Assembly: GCA_016710385.1 (NCBI GenBank)
Contig: JADJVX010000017.1
Span: 1-64,000 of the forward strand
From: Actinomycetales bacterium
Lineage (GTDB): Bacteria > Actinomycetota > Actinomycetes > Actinomycetales > Dermatophilaceae
DNA length: 64,000 bases
Direction of reading: 5' to 3'
The first letter of the stretch is position 1. Every line of letters begins with the position of its first letter. Made by a program: the position numbers and the translations under genes. Shown here one piece after another: positions 8,177 to 17,815 of the stretch. The notes under the pieces were generated by a model that was not told where the DNA came from, searched no databases, and was given only the letters and a program-made list of their open reading frames with translations.

Positions 8177-11100
8177 ATGACCGACGTCCACCCTGTTGCC
8201 GTAGTCGGACTCGCCGCCATCATGCCGATGGCCCCCGACGGTGACGCCTTCTGGGCCAATATCACCGGCGGCCGATACTGCATCACCGAAGTGACGCCCG
8301 ACCGGTGGGACTCGGCGCTGTACTACTCCCCCGATCACAGCGCGCGCGACAAGACGTACTCGATCATCGGCGGGTGGGTCCGCGAGTTCGAATGGGACCC
8401 GATCCGCTGGCGCCTGCCGATCCCTCCGACGGTGGCTGCCCAGATGGACGAGGGCCAGCGCTGGGCGCTCTCGGCCGCTCGGCGCGCGCTCATGGACGCG
8501 GGCTGGCCCAACTGGTCGATCGACAGTGACCGGGTCGCGGTCATCCTCGGCAACGCCATCGGCGGCGAGAAGCACTACAAGTCCTCGATGCGCATCCAGC
8601 TGCCCGAGGCGCTCAAGCGACTGGCCGAGTCGGCGACCTTGCGCAGCCTCTCCCCCGAGGCGCAACACGCGATCATCGAAGAGACCCGCGCGGGCTACCT
8701 GGACAACATGTTCGAGATCACCGAGGACACCATGCCCGGTGAGCTGTCCAACGTCATCGCCGGCCGGGTCGCCAACGTCCTCAACCTGCGTGGCCCCAAC
8801 TACACGACCGATGCCGCGTGCGCGTCCGGTCTGGCCGCGCTCAACTCCGCGATCCTCGGGCTCAACGACCACCAGTACGACGCCGTCATCACCGGTGGCA
8901 TCGACCGCAACATGGGCGTCGACGCCTTCGTGAAGTTCTGCAAGATCGGTGCGCTCTCGGCCAGCGGTACCCGGCCATTCGACGCCGGCGCGGACGGCTT
9001 CGTCATGGGTGAGGGTGCGGCGCTGTTCGTGCTCAAGCGTCTCGAGGACGCCGAGCGCGACGGCGACAAGATCTACTCGGTCATCCTCTCGGTCGGCGGC
9101 TCCTCCGACGGCAAGGGCAAGGGCATCACCGCCCCCAACCCAGTCGGGCAGAAGCTGGCCGTCGCCCGGGCCTGGGAGCGGGCCGGGCTCGACCCCGCGA
9201 CAGCCAGCGCCATCGAGGCCCACGGCACGTCGACGAGCGTCGGCGATGCCACCGAGTTGGAGAGCCTCACCGCGATCTTCGGAGCTGCCGGCGCCAAGCC
9301 GCGCTCGATCGCCCTTGGGTCGGTGAAGTCCAACATCGGCCACCTCAAGGCCTCGGCCGGCACGGCCGGACTGTTCAAGATGGTCAAGTCGCTGCACGAG
9401 AAGGTCCTCGCCCCCTCGCTCAACTTCGTCAACCCCAACCCCAACGTCGACTGGGACACCTCGCCCTGCGCGGTCAACACGACGCTGCGCCCCTGGGAGA
9501 CCCCCGCGGCAGGCATCCGCCGTGGTGGCGTGAGCGCCTTCGGGTTTGGCGGCACAAACTTCCACGTCGTCGTCGAGGAGCACGTCCCAGGTCGCCACAA
9601 GCCCCGCCCCAAGGTGTATGCCGCCGCCGCCGTGCCCGGCGCTAGTGGCGCAGCTGCCGGCGGTGCCGGATCGAGCGCCTCGGCGCCGGTCACGGCATAC
9701 GTCGACGCACCCCGCAAGACCCCGCTGCGCGGAGCGCTCGTCCTCGGTGGCCGCGACGACGCCGACCTGCTCGCCCAGGTGCAGACCCACCTCGCCGCCG
9801 CGAAGGCCGGCTCGGCTCCCGCCCCGGCCGCCCCGGACCCGGCGCTGGCCAACGCCGCCGTGCGCGTGGCGATCGACTACGGCGACGCCGCTGAGTTGGC
9901 CGGCAAGCTCGACAAGCTCGCCAAGGGACTGGCCAGCGGCAACCCGGCGATCTTCAAGATGCTCCGTCAGCAGGGCGTCTTCCTCGGTCGCGGCCCGGCA
10001 CCCAAGGTCGCCTTCCTCTACACCGGCCAGGGCTCGCAGTACGTCAACATGCTGCGTGACCTGCACACCAGTGAACCGATCGTCCACGCGACCTTCGACG
10101 AGGCAGACCGGGTGATGACCCCGCTGCTCGGTCGCCCGCTGACGTCGTTCATCTATGTCGACGGCAACGACGAGGCCGCGGTCAAGGCGGCCAACAAGCA
10201 GCTCATGCAGACCGAGATCACCCAGCCGGCGGTGCTCGCCACCGACCTGTCGCTGACCCGCCTGCTCGCGGCGTATGGCATCTCGCCCGACATGGTCATG
10301 GGCCACAGCCTGGGTGAATACGGCGCCCTGGTCGCCTCCGGTGCCCTCACCCTCGATGCGGCCATGGAAGCGGTCAGCGCCCGCGGTCGTGAGATGGCCA
10401 AGGTGTCGGTCGAGGACAACGGTGCCATGGCGGCGGTCTTCGGGCCGCTCGCCGAGATCGAGAAGGTCGTCGCGGCAGCCGAAGGCTACGTCGTCATCGC
10501 CAACATCAACTCTTACTCGCAGGCCGTCGTCGGCGGCGCGACCACAGCGGTCGAGAAGGTCGTCGAGACCTTCCTCGGGATGGGCATGAACGCTGTGCGC
10601 ATCCCGGTCAGCCACGCCTTCCACACAGCGATCGTCGCGCCCGCGTCGGTGCCGTTCGGCAACGCCCTGCGCCGCCTCGACATGCGCCCGCCGTCGCTGC
10701 CGATCGTCGCCAACGTCACCGGCGAGTTCTACCCCGCCGACGCGACCGTCGACACCATGCTCGACTACGCCGGCCGCCAGATCGCCTCACCGGTCCAGTT
10801 CGTCAAGGGCCTGCAGACCCTGTATGCCGCCGGCGCTCGAGTCTTCGTCGAGGTCGGCCCGAAGAAGGCGCTGCACGGCTTCGTCGAGGACGTCCTGGGC
10901 GCCAAGCACGACGACGTGATGGCCCTGTTCACCAACCACCCCAAGCTCGGAGATGCCGTGGCCGTCAACCAGGCCTTGTGCGGCTTGTATGCCGCGGGGC
11001 ACGGGTTCGCCCCAGTCCACGTCCCCGTCGCGGCTCCTGCTGCCGCTCCTGCTGCCGCTGCTGCCGCTCCGGTCGCTGCTGCCGCTCCGGTCGCCCCGGC

Positions 11101-14100
11101 TGCGGCTGCCCCCCGGGCGTCGAGCGGGACCTCGGACGAGGTCATCAGCGAACTCGGCAAGCTCTTCGCCGGTGTGCTCGAGCAAGGCATGAGCCTGTAT
11201 TACGGCGCAAGTGGCGCTGCCCCGGGAGCGGGCAGCACGGCATACCAGGCGCCGGCCCCCGCCCCTGAGCCCCGGGTGGAGTACGTCCCCGCCCAGGACG
11301 CCAACGAGCCGGTCGTCATCACCGGTGCCGCCCTGGGTCTGCCCGGTGTGGAGCGCACCTTCGACGACGACAACATCGCGCGCATCCTGGCCGGCCAGCA
11401 GTTCATCACCTCGCTGCCCCAGGACGTCCGGCAGCGGATGGCCGACATGCGGATCACCCGCCTGGTCAAGGACGCCAGCGGTGGCGGCTCGTTCAAGACC
11501 ATCGACGACCCGGCGGATGTCATCAAGCTGGCCGGCAGGCACGCCCCGCTCGACGTCGTCGAGCAGTTCGCCATCGACACCGCCCGCGACCAGGCGCTGG
11601 ACAATGCGTCTCGCCTGGCGATCGCCGCCGGCTTCGATGCCCTGCGAGACGCCGGCATCCCGCTGGTCATGCGCTACAAGACCACAACGTTGGGCACTCA
11701 ACTGCCCGACCGCTGGGGGTTGCCCGAGTCGATGCGCGACGACACGGGTGTGGTCTTCGCCTCCGCTTTCCCGGGTTACGACCGGTTCGCCGAAGCCCTT
11801 GAGGATTACGGGGTCGATCGTGGGCGCCGCGAGAACCTGCTCGCCCTGCACGGCCTGCGCTCCCGGCTGCCCGAGGGCGACCCTGCCCTGGCCGAGGTCG
11901 ACGCCCTCATCGCCGAGCTCACGAGGGCCATCGAGGAGGCCAACTTCCAGTTCGACCGGCGCTTCCTGTTCCGGGCACTCTCGATGGGTCACTCCCAGTT
12001 CGCCGAGATCATCGGTGCCCGAGGCCCGAACACCCAGGTCAACGCGGCGTGCGCGAGCACCACGCAGGCGACAGCGGTCGCCGAGGACTGGATCCGCTCG
12101 GGCCGGTGCCGCCGGGTCGTCGTGATCTCTGCCGACGACGCCACCAGCGACCGGCTGCTGCCGTGGCTCACCTCAGGCTTCCTGGCCTCGGGCGCTGCGG
12201 CGACCGACGAGCGAGTCGAAGACGCCGCCACGCCGTTCGACCGCCGTCGTCACGGGATGATCGTCGGGATGGGCGCTGGCGCCTTCGTCGTCGAGTCTGC
12301 CGAAGCGGCCCGCGAGCGCGGCCTGCGGCCGATCTGTGAGGTGCTGGGCACCGTTATCGCCAACTCGGCCTTCCACGGCTCACGCCTGGATGTCAGCCAC
12401 ATCGGCGGCGTCATGGAGACCCTCGTCTCCCAGGTCGAACAGCGCGGCATCCGGCGCGACCAGATCGCCGACAAGATGGTGTTCATCTCGCACGAGACCT
12501 ACACCCCCGCCCGGGGTGGCAGTGCCGCGGCCGAGATCAACGCGCTGCGGGGCTGCTTCGGTGCCAACGCCGGCAAGATCGTCATCACCAACACCAAGGG
12601 CTTCACCGGTCACGCCATGGGCGCCGGCATCGAGGATGTCGTGGCGATCAAGGCCCTGGAGACCGGCATCGTGCCTCCGGTGCCCAACTACAAGGAGCCC
12701 GATCCCGACCTCGGCGTGCTCAACCTGTCGACCGGTGGCCCCTACCCGATCCACTACGCGTTGCGTCTGGCCGCGGGCTTCGGCTCGCAGGTCGCGATGA
12801 CCCTCACCCGCTGGACCCCGATGCCCGACGGCCGCCGCCGCGCGCCGCACGAGCTCGGCTACGCCTACCGGATCATCGACCCCACAACCTGGCAGCGGTG
12901 GCTGGACAGCCTGAGCGGCCACACCAACAGCGTCCTCGAGGTCGACCACCGCCGACTGCGGATCGTCGACGTCGGCGCCCCCGCGACCCCGGTGGTCCCG
13001 AAGGTGCGCCTGGCGATCCCCTACGCCGGTCGCATGGGCGCTCCGACGCTCGGCACGACCGGGTATGCCGGTGTGCCGGCTCCCGCTGTGTCGGCCAGCC
13101 CCGCGTTCACGCCCGCTCCCGCAGTCGCAGCCCCGGCACCGGTTGCCGCTCCGGCTCCGGCTCCGGCTCCGGCACCCGTTGCCGCTCCGGCTCCGGTTGC
13201 CGTTGCCGCGCCCGAGCCGCCGGCCGCGCCGGTGGACCCGGTGCTCGACCAGGTCACCGAGATCGTCGCGGGCCTGACCGGTTACCCGGCCGACCTGCTC
13301 GACCCCGACCTCGACCTGGAAGCCGACCTCGGCGTCGACACCGTCAAGCAGGCCGAAGTCTTCGCCGCCGTCCGCGAGCACTACCAGGTCGAGCGCGACG
13401 ACACGATGAAGCTGCGCGACTTCCCCACCCTGCGCCACGTCGCCGGCTGGGTGCGCGGCAAGGCCGGCCTGCCCGAGCCGACCGCGCCCACAGCGGCCCC
13501 CGCTGCCGCGGCGGCAGCTGCTGCCCCGGTTGCCGCCGTCGTCTCCGACCCGGTGCTCGACCAAGTCACCAAGATCGTCGCGGGCCTGACCGGTTACCCG
13601 GCCGACCTGCTCGACCCCGACCTCGACCTGGAAGCCGACCTCGGCGTCGACACCGTCAAGCAGGCCGAAGTCTTCGCCGCCGTCCGCGAGCACTACCAGG
13701 TCGAGCGCGACGACACGATGAAGCTGCGCGACTTCCCCACCCTGCGCCACGTCGCCGGCTGGGTCCGCGGCAAGGCCGGCCTGCCCGAGCCGACCGCGCC
13801 CGCGGCTGCTCCGGTTGCTGCGTCAGCGGGAGCCGCGGCCGCTGCACCGTCGGTTGCCGCCCCGGCAGCCGACGCCGGCGACCCGGTCATCGCCAAGGTC
13901 ACCGAGATCGTCGCGGGCCTGACCGGCTACCCGGCTGACCTGCTCGACCCCGACCTCGACCTGGAAGCCGACCTCGGCGTCGACACCGTCAAGCAGGCCG
14001 AAGTCTTCGCCGCCGTCCGCGAGCACTACCAGGTCGAGCGCGACGACACGATGAAGCTGCGCGACTTCCCCACCCTGCGCCACGTCGCCGGCTGGGTGCG

Positions 14101-17100
14101 CGGCAAGGCCGGCCTGCCGGAATACAGCGCACCGGCAGCGACCCTCGTGGCAGCACCGACCGCCGCACCGGCTGCCACTGCCGCCGCTGCGGACGCCCCG
14201 ACCGCTCCAGCGGCAGCCGTGGCTGACCCGGTCATGGCCAAGGTCACCGAGATCGTCGCTGGCCTGACCGGCTACCCGGCTGACCTGCTCGACCCCGACC
14301 TCGACCTCGAGGCCGACCTCGGCGTCGACACCGTCAAGCAGGCCGAAGTCTTCGCCGCCGTGCGCGCTCACTATGGAGTCGAGCGCGACGACACGATGAA
14401 GCTGCGCGACTTCCCCACCCTGCGCCATGTCGCCGGTTGGGTCCGCGGCAAGGCGGGGCTGCCCGAGCCCAGTGCGGCCCCGGTCGCTGGCGCGGCACCC
14501 GTGGCAGCGCCGACCACATCCGCCGCAGCAGCCCCGGCCGCTACCCCCGGTGCGGACGACGTCATGCAGAAGGTCATCGACATCGTCGCCGACCTGACCG
14601 GCTACCCGGCCGACCTGCTCGACCCCGACCTCGACCTGGAAGCCGACCTCGGCGTCGACACCGTCAAGCAGGCCGAAGTCTTCGCCGCCGTCCGCGCTCA
14701 CTACGACGTCGAACGCGACGACAGCCTCAAGCTGCGCGACTTCCCGACCATCAAGCACGTCGCCGGCTGGGTCCGCTCCAAGGCCGGCCTACCCGAGCCG
14801 AGTGCTGCCCCCGCTGCCGCCGCTACCCCGGACGCAGCGGCACCGGTGGCCCCCGTTTCGGCACCAGCAGCAGCCCCGGCCGCCACCCCCGGTGCGGACG
14901 AGGTCATGCAGAAGGTCATCGACATCGTCGCCGACCTGACCGGCTACCCGGCCGACCTGCTCGACCCCGACCTCGACCTGGAAGCCGACCTCGGCGTCGA
15001 CACCGTCAAGCAAGCCGAAGTCTTCGCCGCCGTCCGCGCGCACTACGACGTCGAACGCGACGACAGCCTCAAGCTGCGCGACTTCCCGACAATCAAGCAC
15101 GTCGCCGGCTGGGTCCGCTCCAAGGCCGGCCTACCCGACCCCAGCGCGGCTCCAGCAGCTGCCGCTTCGGGATCGGCCGCCGCACCCGCTACGGCTGCAC
15201 CTGCTGCTCCGGCACCTGCGGCTCCCGAGGTGATCCAAGGCAGCCTCACAGCGATCGACGCGCTGCCGCGGCGGCTCCCAGTCGCTGTGGTCCGGCCCGA
15301 CCTCGCCGCGTGCGTGGCCAGCGGCGTCGAGCTCAAGGGTGCGCGCGTCGTCGTCATGCTCGATGAGGGCGGTGTGGGAGAGGCCCTGACCAAGCGACTG
15401 GCCAAGGCCGGAGCCACGGCACTGACCCTGCCGGCCGGCATACCGACCGAGCAGTTGTCCGCGCGACTGGACGAATGGCTGGCCGACGGCCCGATCGCGG
15501 GCGTCTACTGGCTGCCTGCTCTCGACGACGAAGGCGACCACGCGGCGCTGGACCTCGCCACGTGGACCGAGCTGCTGCGCCGTCGGGTCAAGACCCTCTA
15601 CACGACGATGCGTCGGATGTGGGATGACAGCCCGTTCCTCGTGTCGGCGACCCGCCTCGGTGGCCGCCACGGCTACGACGCCCAGGGGGCGACCAGCCCG
15701 ATGGGCGGGGCAGTCACCGGTTTCACCAAGTCCTACAAGAAGGAGCGCCCGGACGCCCTGGTCAAGGCAGTCGACCTGCCCGCCAGCCGTAAGACGGCGG
15801 CCCTGGCCGACCTGCTCCTGGACGAAACCCTGCGTGACCCGGGCGCAGTCGAAGTCGGCCACGCCGACGGACTGCGTTGGGGCGTGGCCTTCGCGGAGGT
15901 GCCGTTCCCGGCTCTGCAGGCGGACGGCTCCCCCGACGGGCCGGGCGGTCTGCCACTCACGCCCGACTCGGTGTTCCTCGTGACCGGCGCGGCCGGCAGC
16001 ATCGTCTCGGCGATCACGGCCGACCTGGCCAAGGGCGCGCAGGGCGGCACGTTCCACCTGCTCGACCTCACCCCGACCCCGGATGCGGCCGACCCCGACC
16101 TGGCGGCCTTCCGCACCGACAAGGACGGCCTCAAGGCGACCCTCGCGGCCCGAATGAAGGAGCGCGGCGAGCGCCCGACCCCGGTGGTCATCGACAAGGA
16201 GCTCGCGCGGATCGAACGTCTGGCCGCCGCTCTCACGGCGATCCAGGCTGTCGAAGCGGCCGGTGGCACGGTTCACTACCACTCGGTCGACCTCACCAAC
16301 GCCGAGGCCGTGGCCGCCGTCATGGCCGACGTGCGCGAGCGCTCCGGCCGGATCGACGTGCTGCTGCACGCCGCCGGTCTGGAGATCAGCCGCAACCTGC
16401 CCCAGAAGGAGCCGCGCGAATACGACCTGGTCTTCGATGTGAAGACCACCGGGTGGTTCACCGTGTGGTCGGGAGCGGCCGGTATGCCGGTCGGTGCCGT
16501 CGTCGTGTTCTCCTCGGTCGCCGGACGCTTCGGCAACCAGGGTCAGACCGACTACAGCGCGGCCAACGACCTGCTGTGCAAGATCACCTCGTCGCTGCGC
16601 CACACCCGTCCCGAGACCCGGGGCCTGGCCCTGGACTGGACCGCCTGGGGTGGCATCGGCATGGCGACCCGTGGCTCCATCCCCAAGATCATGGAGATGG
16701 CCGGCGTGCAGATGCTGCCGCCGGACGCGGGTGTGGCCTGGATCCGTCGCGAACTCACCGCATCGGCATACAGCGGCGAGGTCGTCGTCGCCGGCGTGCT
16801 CGGCATGATGGCAGCCGAATACCACGAGACCGGCGGGTTCGACACGACGGCACTGCGCGGCGGGCGGGCCACCGGCCCGATGATCGGTGAGGTCACCGGC
16901 TCGGTCCACCACGGCCTGGTCGTCACCACCACCCTCGACCCGGCCCAGCAAGCCTTCCTCTACGACCACCGCATCGACGGCACACCCGTCCTGCCGGGGG
17001 TCATGGGGATGGAGTCCTTCGCCGAGGCGGCCGCGCTGATCGCCCCCGAGGGCTATCGCGTGGACGGCCTGGAAGATGTCGACTTCCTCGCCCCGGTGAA

Positions 17101-17770
17101 GTTCTTCCGCGACCAGCCGCGCACCGTGACGATCACCGCCAAGGCAACCCCGGCCGCTGAGGGCAGCGACCTGTTGGTGCGGTGCACCCTCACCGCCGAC
17201 CGGACCCTCCCGGGCCAGAGCGCCCCGGTGACGACGACCCACTTCGTCGGCACCGTGCGCCTGACCAAGGACGACGTGGTCGCGCAGTCGCGCAAGGTCC
17301 CCAAGAAGGCCGACGGCGCCAAGCTCGACGGCGAGCAGGTCTACACCTTCTACTTCCACGGACCGGCGTACCAGGTCGTCTCGCAGGCCTGGCGCTCGGG
17401 CGGTGGATCGGTGACCAAGCTCGTCGACCCGCTTCCGGACAACCACGTCCCGGCGGATGCCCCGCTCGTCAGTGCCCCGCGCCTGGCCGAGCTGTGCTTC
17501 CAGACCTCCGGGCTGTGGGAGGCCGGCACCGAGGGCCGGATGGCACTGCCCACCCGGGTGCGCCGGGTGCGGGTGCTGCTCGACCCGGCCGCCGCCGAAG
17601 GTCCGTTGCACGCGATCGCCACTCCCACCGGCGAAAGCTCCTTCGACTGTGCCGTCGTCGACCGCACCGGAGCCGTCGTCATGGTGATGGACGGGTACGA
17701 GAGCATTGCGTTCCCCGCCCCCATCCCGGACTCGGTCGGCGCCGCGTTGCGCGAGACCTACCAGCCCTGA
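8177..17770 (+). CDS. PUFA-synthase-like megasynthase, KS-AT-KS-ACPx6-KR-DH
   Basis: A 3197-residue iterative type I synthase resembling PfaA-type secondary-lipid synthases. Domains: ketosynthase KS1 at about 4-465 (C215, H349, H389); acyltransferase at about 610-925 (GHSLGEYG, S711); an Ala/Pro linker; a second ketosynthase at about 1045-1500 that keeps C1292, H1439 and H1479; six tandem carrier domains at about 1685-2320; a ketoreductase with its structural subdomain at about 2355-2870 (S2780, Y2793); and a hot-dog dehydratase (H2931 in HxxxGxxxxP). No enoylreductase or thioesterase is visible. All six carriers read LGVDTVKQAE, with Thr where the pantetheine Ser normally stands. GGAAGGA precedes ATG 8177. 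The carboxylase follows after 45 bases. The product is unknown; a polyunsaturated or hydroxylated long-chain lipid is the natural guess. Confidence 0.9.
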   Translation: MTDVHPVAVVGLAAIMPMAPDGDAFWANITGGRYCITEVTPDRWDSALYYSPDHSARDKTYSIIGGWVREFEWDPIRWRLPIPPTVAAQMDEGQRWALSAARRALMDAGWPNWSIDSDRVAVILGNAIGGEKHYKSSMRIQLPEALKRLAESATLRSLSPEAQHAIIEETRAGYLDNMFEITEDTMPGELSNVIAGRVANVLNLRGPNYTTDAACASGLAALNSAILGLNDHQYDAVITGGIDRNMGVDAFVKFCKIGALSASGTRPFDAGADGFVMGEGAALFVLKRLEDAERDGDKIYSVILSVGGSSDGKGKGITAPNPVGQKLAVARAWERAGLDPATASAIEAHGTSTSVGDATELESLTAIFGAAGAKPRSIALGSVKSNIGHLKASAGTAGLFKMVKSLHEKVLAPSLNFVNPNPNVDWDTSPCAVNTTLRPWETPAAGIRRGGVSAFGFGGTNFHVVVEEHVPGRHKPRPKVYAAAAVPGASGAAAGGAGSSASAPVTAYVDAPRKTPLRGALVLGGRDDADLLAQVQTHLAAAKAGSAPAPAAPDPALANAAVRVAIDYGDAAELAGKLDKLAKGLASGNPAIFKMLRQQGVFLGRGPAPKVAFLYTGQGSQYVNMLRDLHTSEPIVHATFDEADRVMTPLLGRPLTSFIYVDGNDEAAVKAANKQLMQTEITQPAVLATDLSLTRLLAAYGISPDMVMGHSLGEYGALVASGALTLDAAMEAVSARGREMAKVSVEDNGAMAAVFGPLAEIEKVVAAAEGYVVIANINSYSQAVVGGATTAVEKVVETFLGMGMNAVRIPVSHAFHTAIVAPASVPFGNALRRLDMRPPSLPIVANVTGEFYPADATVDTMLDYAGRQIASPVQFVKGLQTLYAAGARVFVEVGPKKALHGFVEDVLGAKHDDVMALFTNHPKLGDAVAVNQALCGLYAAGHGFAPVHVPVAAPAAAPAAAAAAPVAAAAPVAPAAAAPRASSGTSDEVISELGKLFAGVLEQGMSLYYGASGAAPGAGSTAYQAPAPAPEPRVEYVPAQDANEPVVITGAALGLPGVERTFDDDNIARILAGQQFITSLPQDVRQRMADMRITRLVKDASGGGSFKTIDDPADVIKLAGRHAPLDVVEQFAIDTARDQALDNASRLAIAAGFDALRDAGIPLVMRYKTTTLGTQLPDRWGLPESMRDDTGVVFASAFPGYDRFAEALEDYGVDRGRRENLLALHGLRSRLPEGDPALAEVDALIAELTRAIEEANFQFDRRFLFRALSMGHSQFAEIIGARGPNTQVNAACASTTQATAVAEDWIRSGRCRRVVVISADDATSDRLLPWLTSGFLASGAAATDERVEDAATPFDRRRHGMIVGMGAGAFVVESAEAARERGLRPICEVLGTVIANSAFHGSRLDVSHIGGVMETLVSQVEQRGIRRDQIADKMVFISHETYTPARGGSAAAEINALRGCFGANAGKIVITNTKGFTGHAMGAGIEDVVAIKALETGIVPPVPNYKEPDPDLGVLNLSTGGPYPIHYALRLAAGFGSQVAMTLTRWTPMPDGRRRAPHELGYAYRIIDPTTWQRWLDSLSGHTNSVLEVDHRRLRIVDVGAPATPVVPKVRLAIPYAGRMGAPTLGTTGYAGVPAPAVSASPAFTPAPAVAAPAPVAAPAPAPAPAPVAAPAPVAVAAPEPPAAPVDPVLDQVTEIVAGLTGYPADLLDPDLDLEADLGVDTVKQAEVFAAVREHYQVERDDTMKLRDFPTLRHVAGWVRGKAGLPEPTAPTAAPAAAAAAAAPVAAVVSDPVLDQVTKIVAGLTGYPADLLDPDLDLEADLGVDTVKQAEVFAAVREHYQVERDDTMKLRDFPTLRHVAGWVRGKAGLPEPTAPAAAPVAASAGAAAAAPSVAAPAADAGDPVIAKVTEIVAGLTGYPADLLDPDLDLEADLGVDTVKQAEVFAAVREHYQVERDDTMKLRDFPTLRHVAGWVRGKAGLPEYSAPAATLVAAPTAAPAATAAAADAPTAPAAAVADPVMAKVTEIVAGLTGYPADLLDPDLDLEADLGVDTVKQAEVFAAVRAHYGVERDDTMKLRDFPTLRHVAGWVRGKAGLPEPSAAPVAGAAPVAAPTTSAAAAPAATPGADDVMQKVIDIVADLTGYPADLLDPDLDLEADLGVDTVKQAEVFAAVRAHYDVERDDSLKLRDFPTIKHVAGWVRSKAGLPEPSAAPAAAATPDAAAPVAPVSAPAAAPAATPGADEVMQKVIDIVADLTGYPADLLDPDLDLEADLGVDTVKQAEVFAAVRAHYDVERDDSLKLRDFPTIKHVAGWVRSKAGLPDPSAAPAAAASGSAAAPATAAPAAPAPAAPEVIQGSLTAIDALPRRLPVAVVRPDLAACVASGVELKGARVVVMLDEGGVGEALTKRLAKAGATALTLPAGIPTEQLSARLDEWLADGPIAGVYWLPALDDEGDHAALDLATWTELLRRRVKTLYTTMRRMWDDSPFLVSATRLGGRHGYDAQGATSPMGGAVTGFTKSYKKERPDALVKAVDLPASRKTAALADLLLDETLRDPGAVEVGHADGLRWGVAFAEVPFPALQADGSPDGPGGLPLTPDSVFLVTGAAGSIVSAITADLAKGAQGGTFHLLDLTPTPDAADPDLAAFRTDKDGLKATLAARMKERGERPTPVVIDKELARIERLAAALTAIQAVEAAGGTVHYHSVDLTNAEAVAAVMADVRERSGRIDVLLHAAGLEISRNLPQKEPREYDLVFDVKTTGWFTVWSGAAGMPVGAVVVFSSVAGRFGNQGQTDYSAANDLLCKITSSLRHTRPETRGLALDWTAWGGIGMATRGSIPKIMEMAGVQMLPPDAGVAWIRRELTASAYSGEVVVAGVLGMMAAEYHETGGFDTTALRGGRATGPMIGEVTGSVHHGLVVTTTLDPAQQAFLYDHRIDGTPVLPGVMGMESFAEAAALIAPEGYRVDGLEDVDFLAPVKFFRDQPRTVTITAKATPAAEGSDLLVRCTLTADRTLPGQSAPVTTTHFVGTVRLTKDDVVAQSRKVPKKADGAKLDGEQVYTFYFHGPAYQVVSQAWRSGGGSVTKLVDPLPDNHVPADAPLVSAPRLAELCFQTSGLWEAGTEGRMALPTRVRRVRVLLDPAAAEGPLHAIATPTGESSFDCAVVDRTGAVVMVMDGYESIAFPAPIPDSVGAALRETYQP
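13231..15140 (+). repeat. Array of six near-identical acyl-carrier domains
   Basis: Six direct repeats of about 80 residues are separated by Ala/Pro linkers, with a period of 104-115 codons. Blocks around DLLDPDLDLEADLGVDTVKQ are almost identical at the DNA level from copy to copy. Copies 1-4 read AGLTGYPADLL and copies 5-6 read ADLTGYPADLL with DDSLKLRDFPTIKHV, so two subgroups exist. The attachment-site threonines are T1722, T1826, T1937, T2052, T2162 and T2276. In PUFA synthases such parallel carriers raise yield. The DNA identity suggests recent duplication or gene conversion. Confidence 0.95.
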
Positions 17771-17815
17771 CCCGCGCCGTCCCTGTCACCGACCCCTCAC
17801 CGAATCGGAGCCCCC

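Noticed and set aside
13231..15140. The six regular repeats as a CRISPR-like or satellite array
   Set aside because: The repeats are in frame and encode acyl-carrier domains; unit length and linkers fit protein domains.
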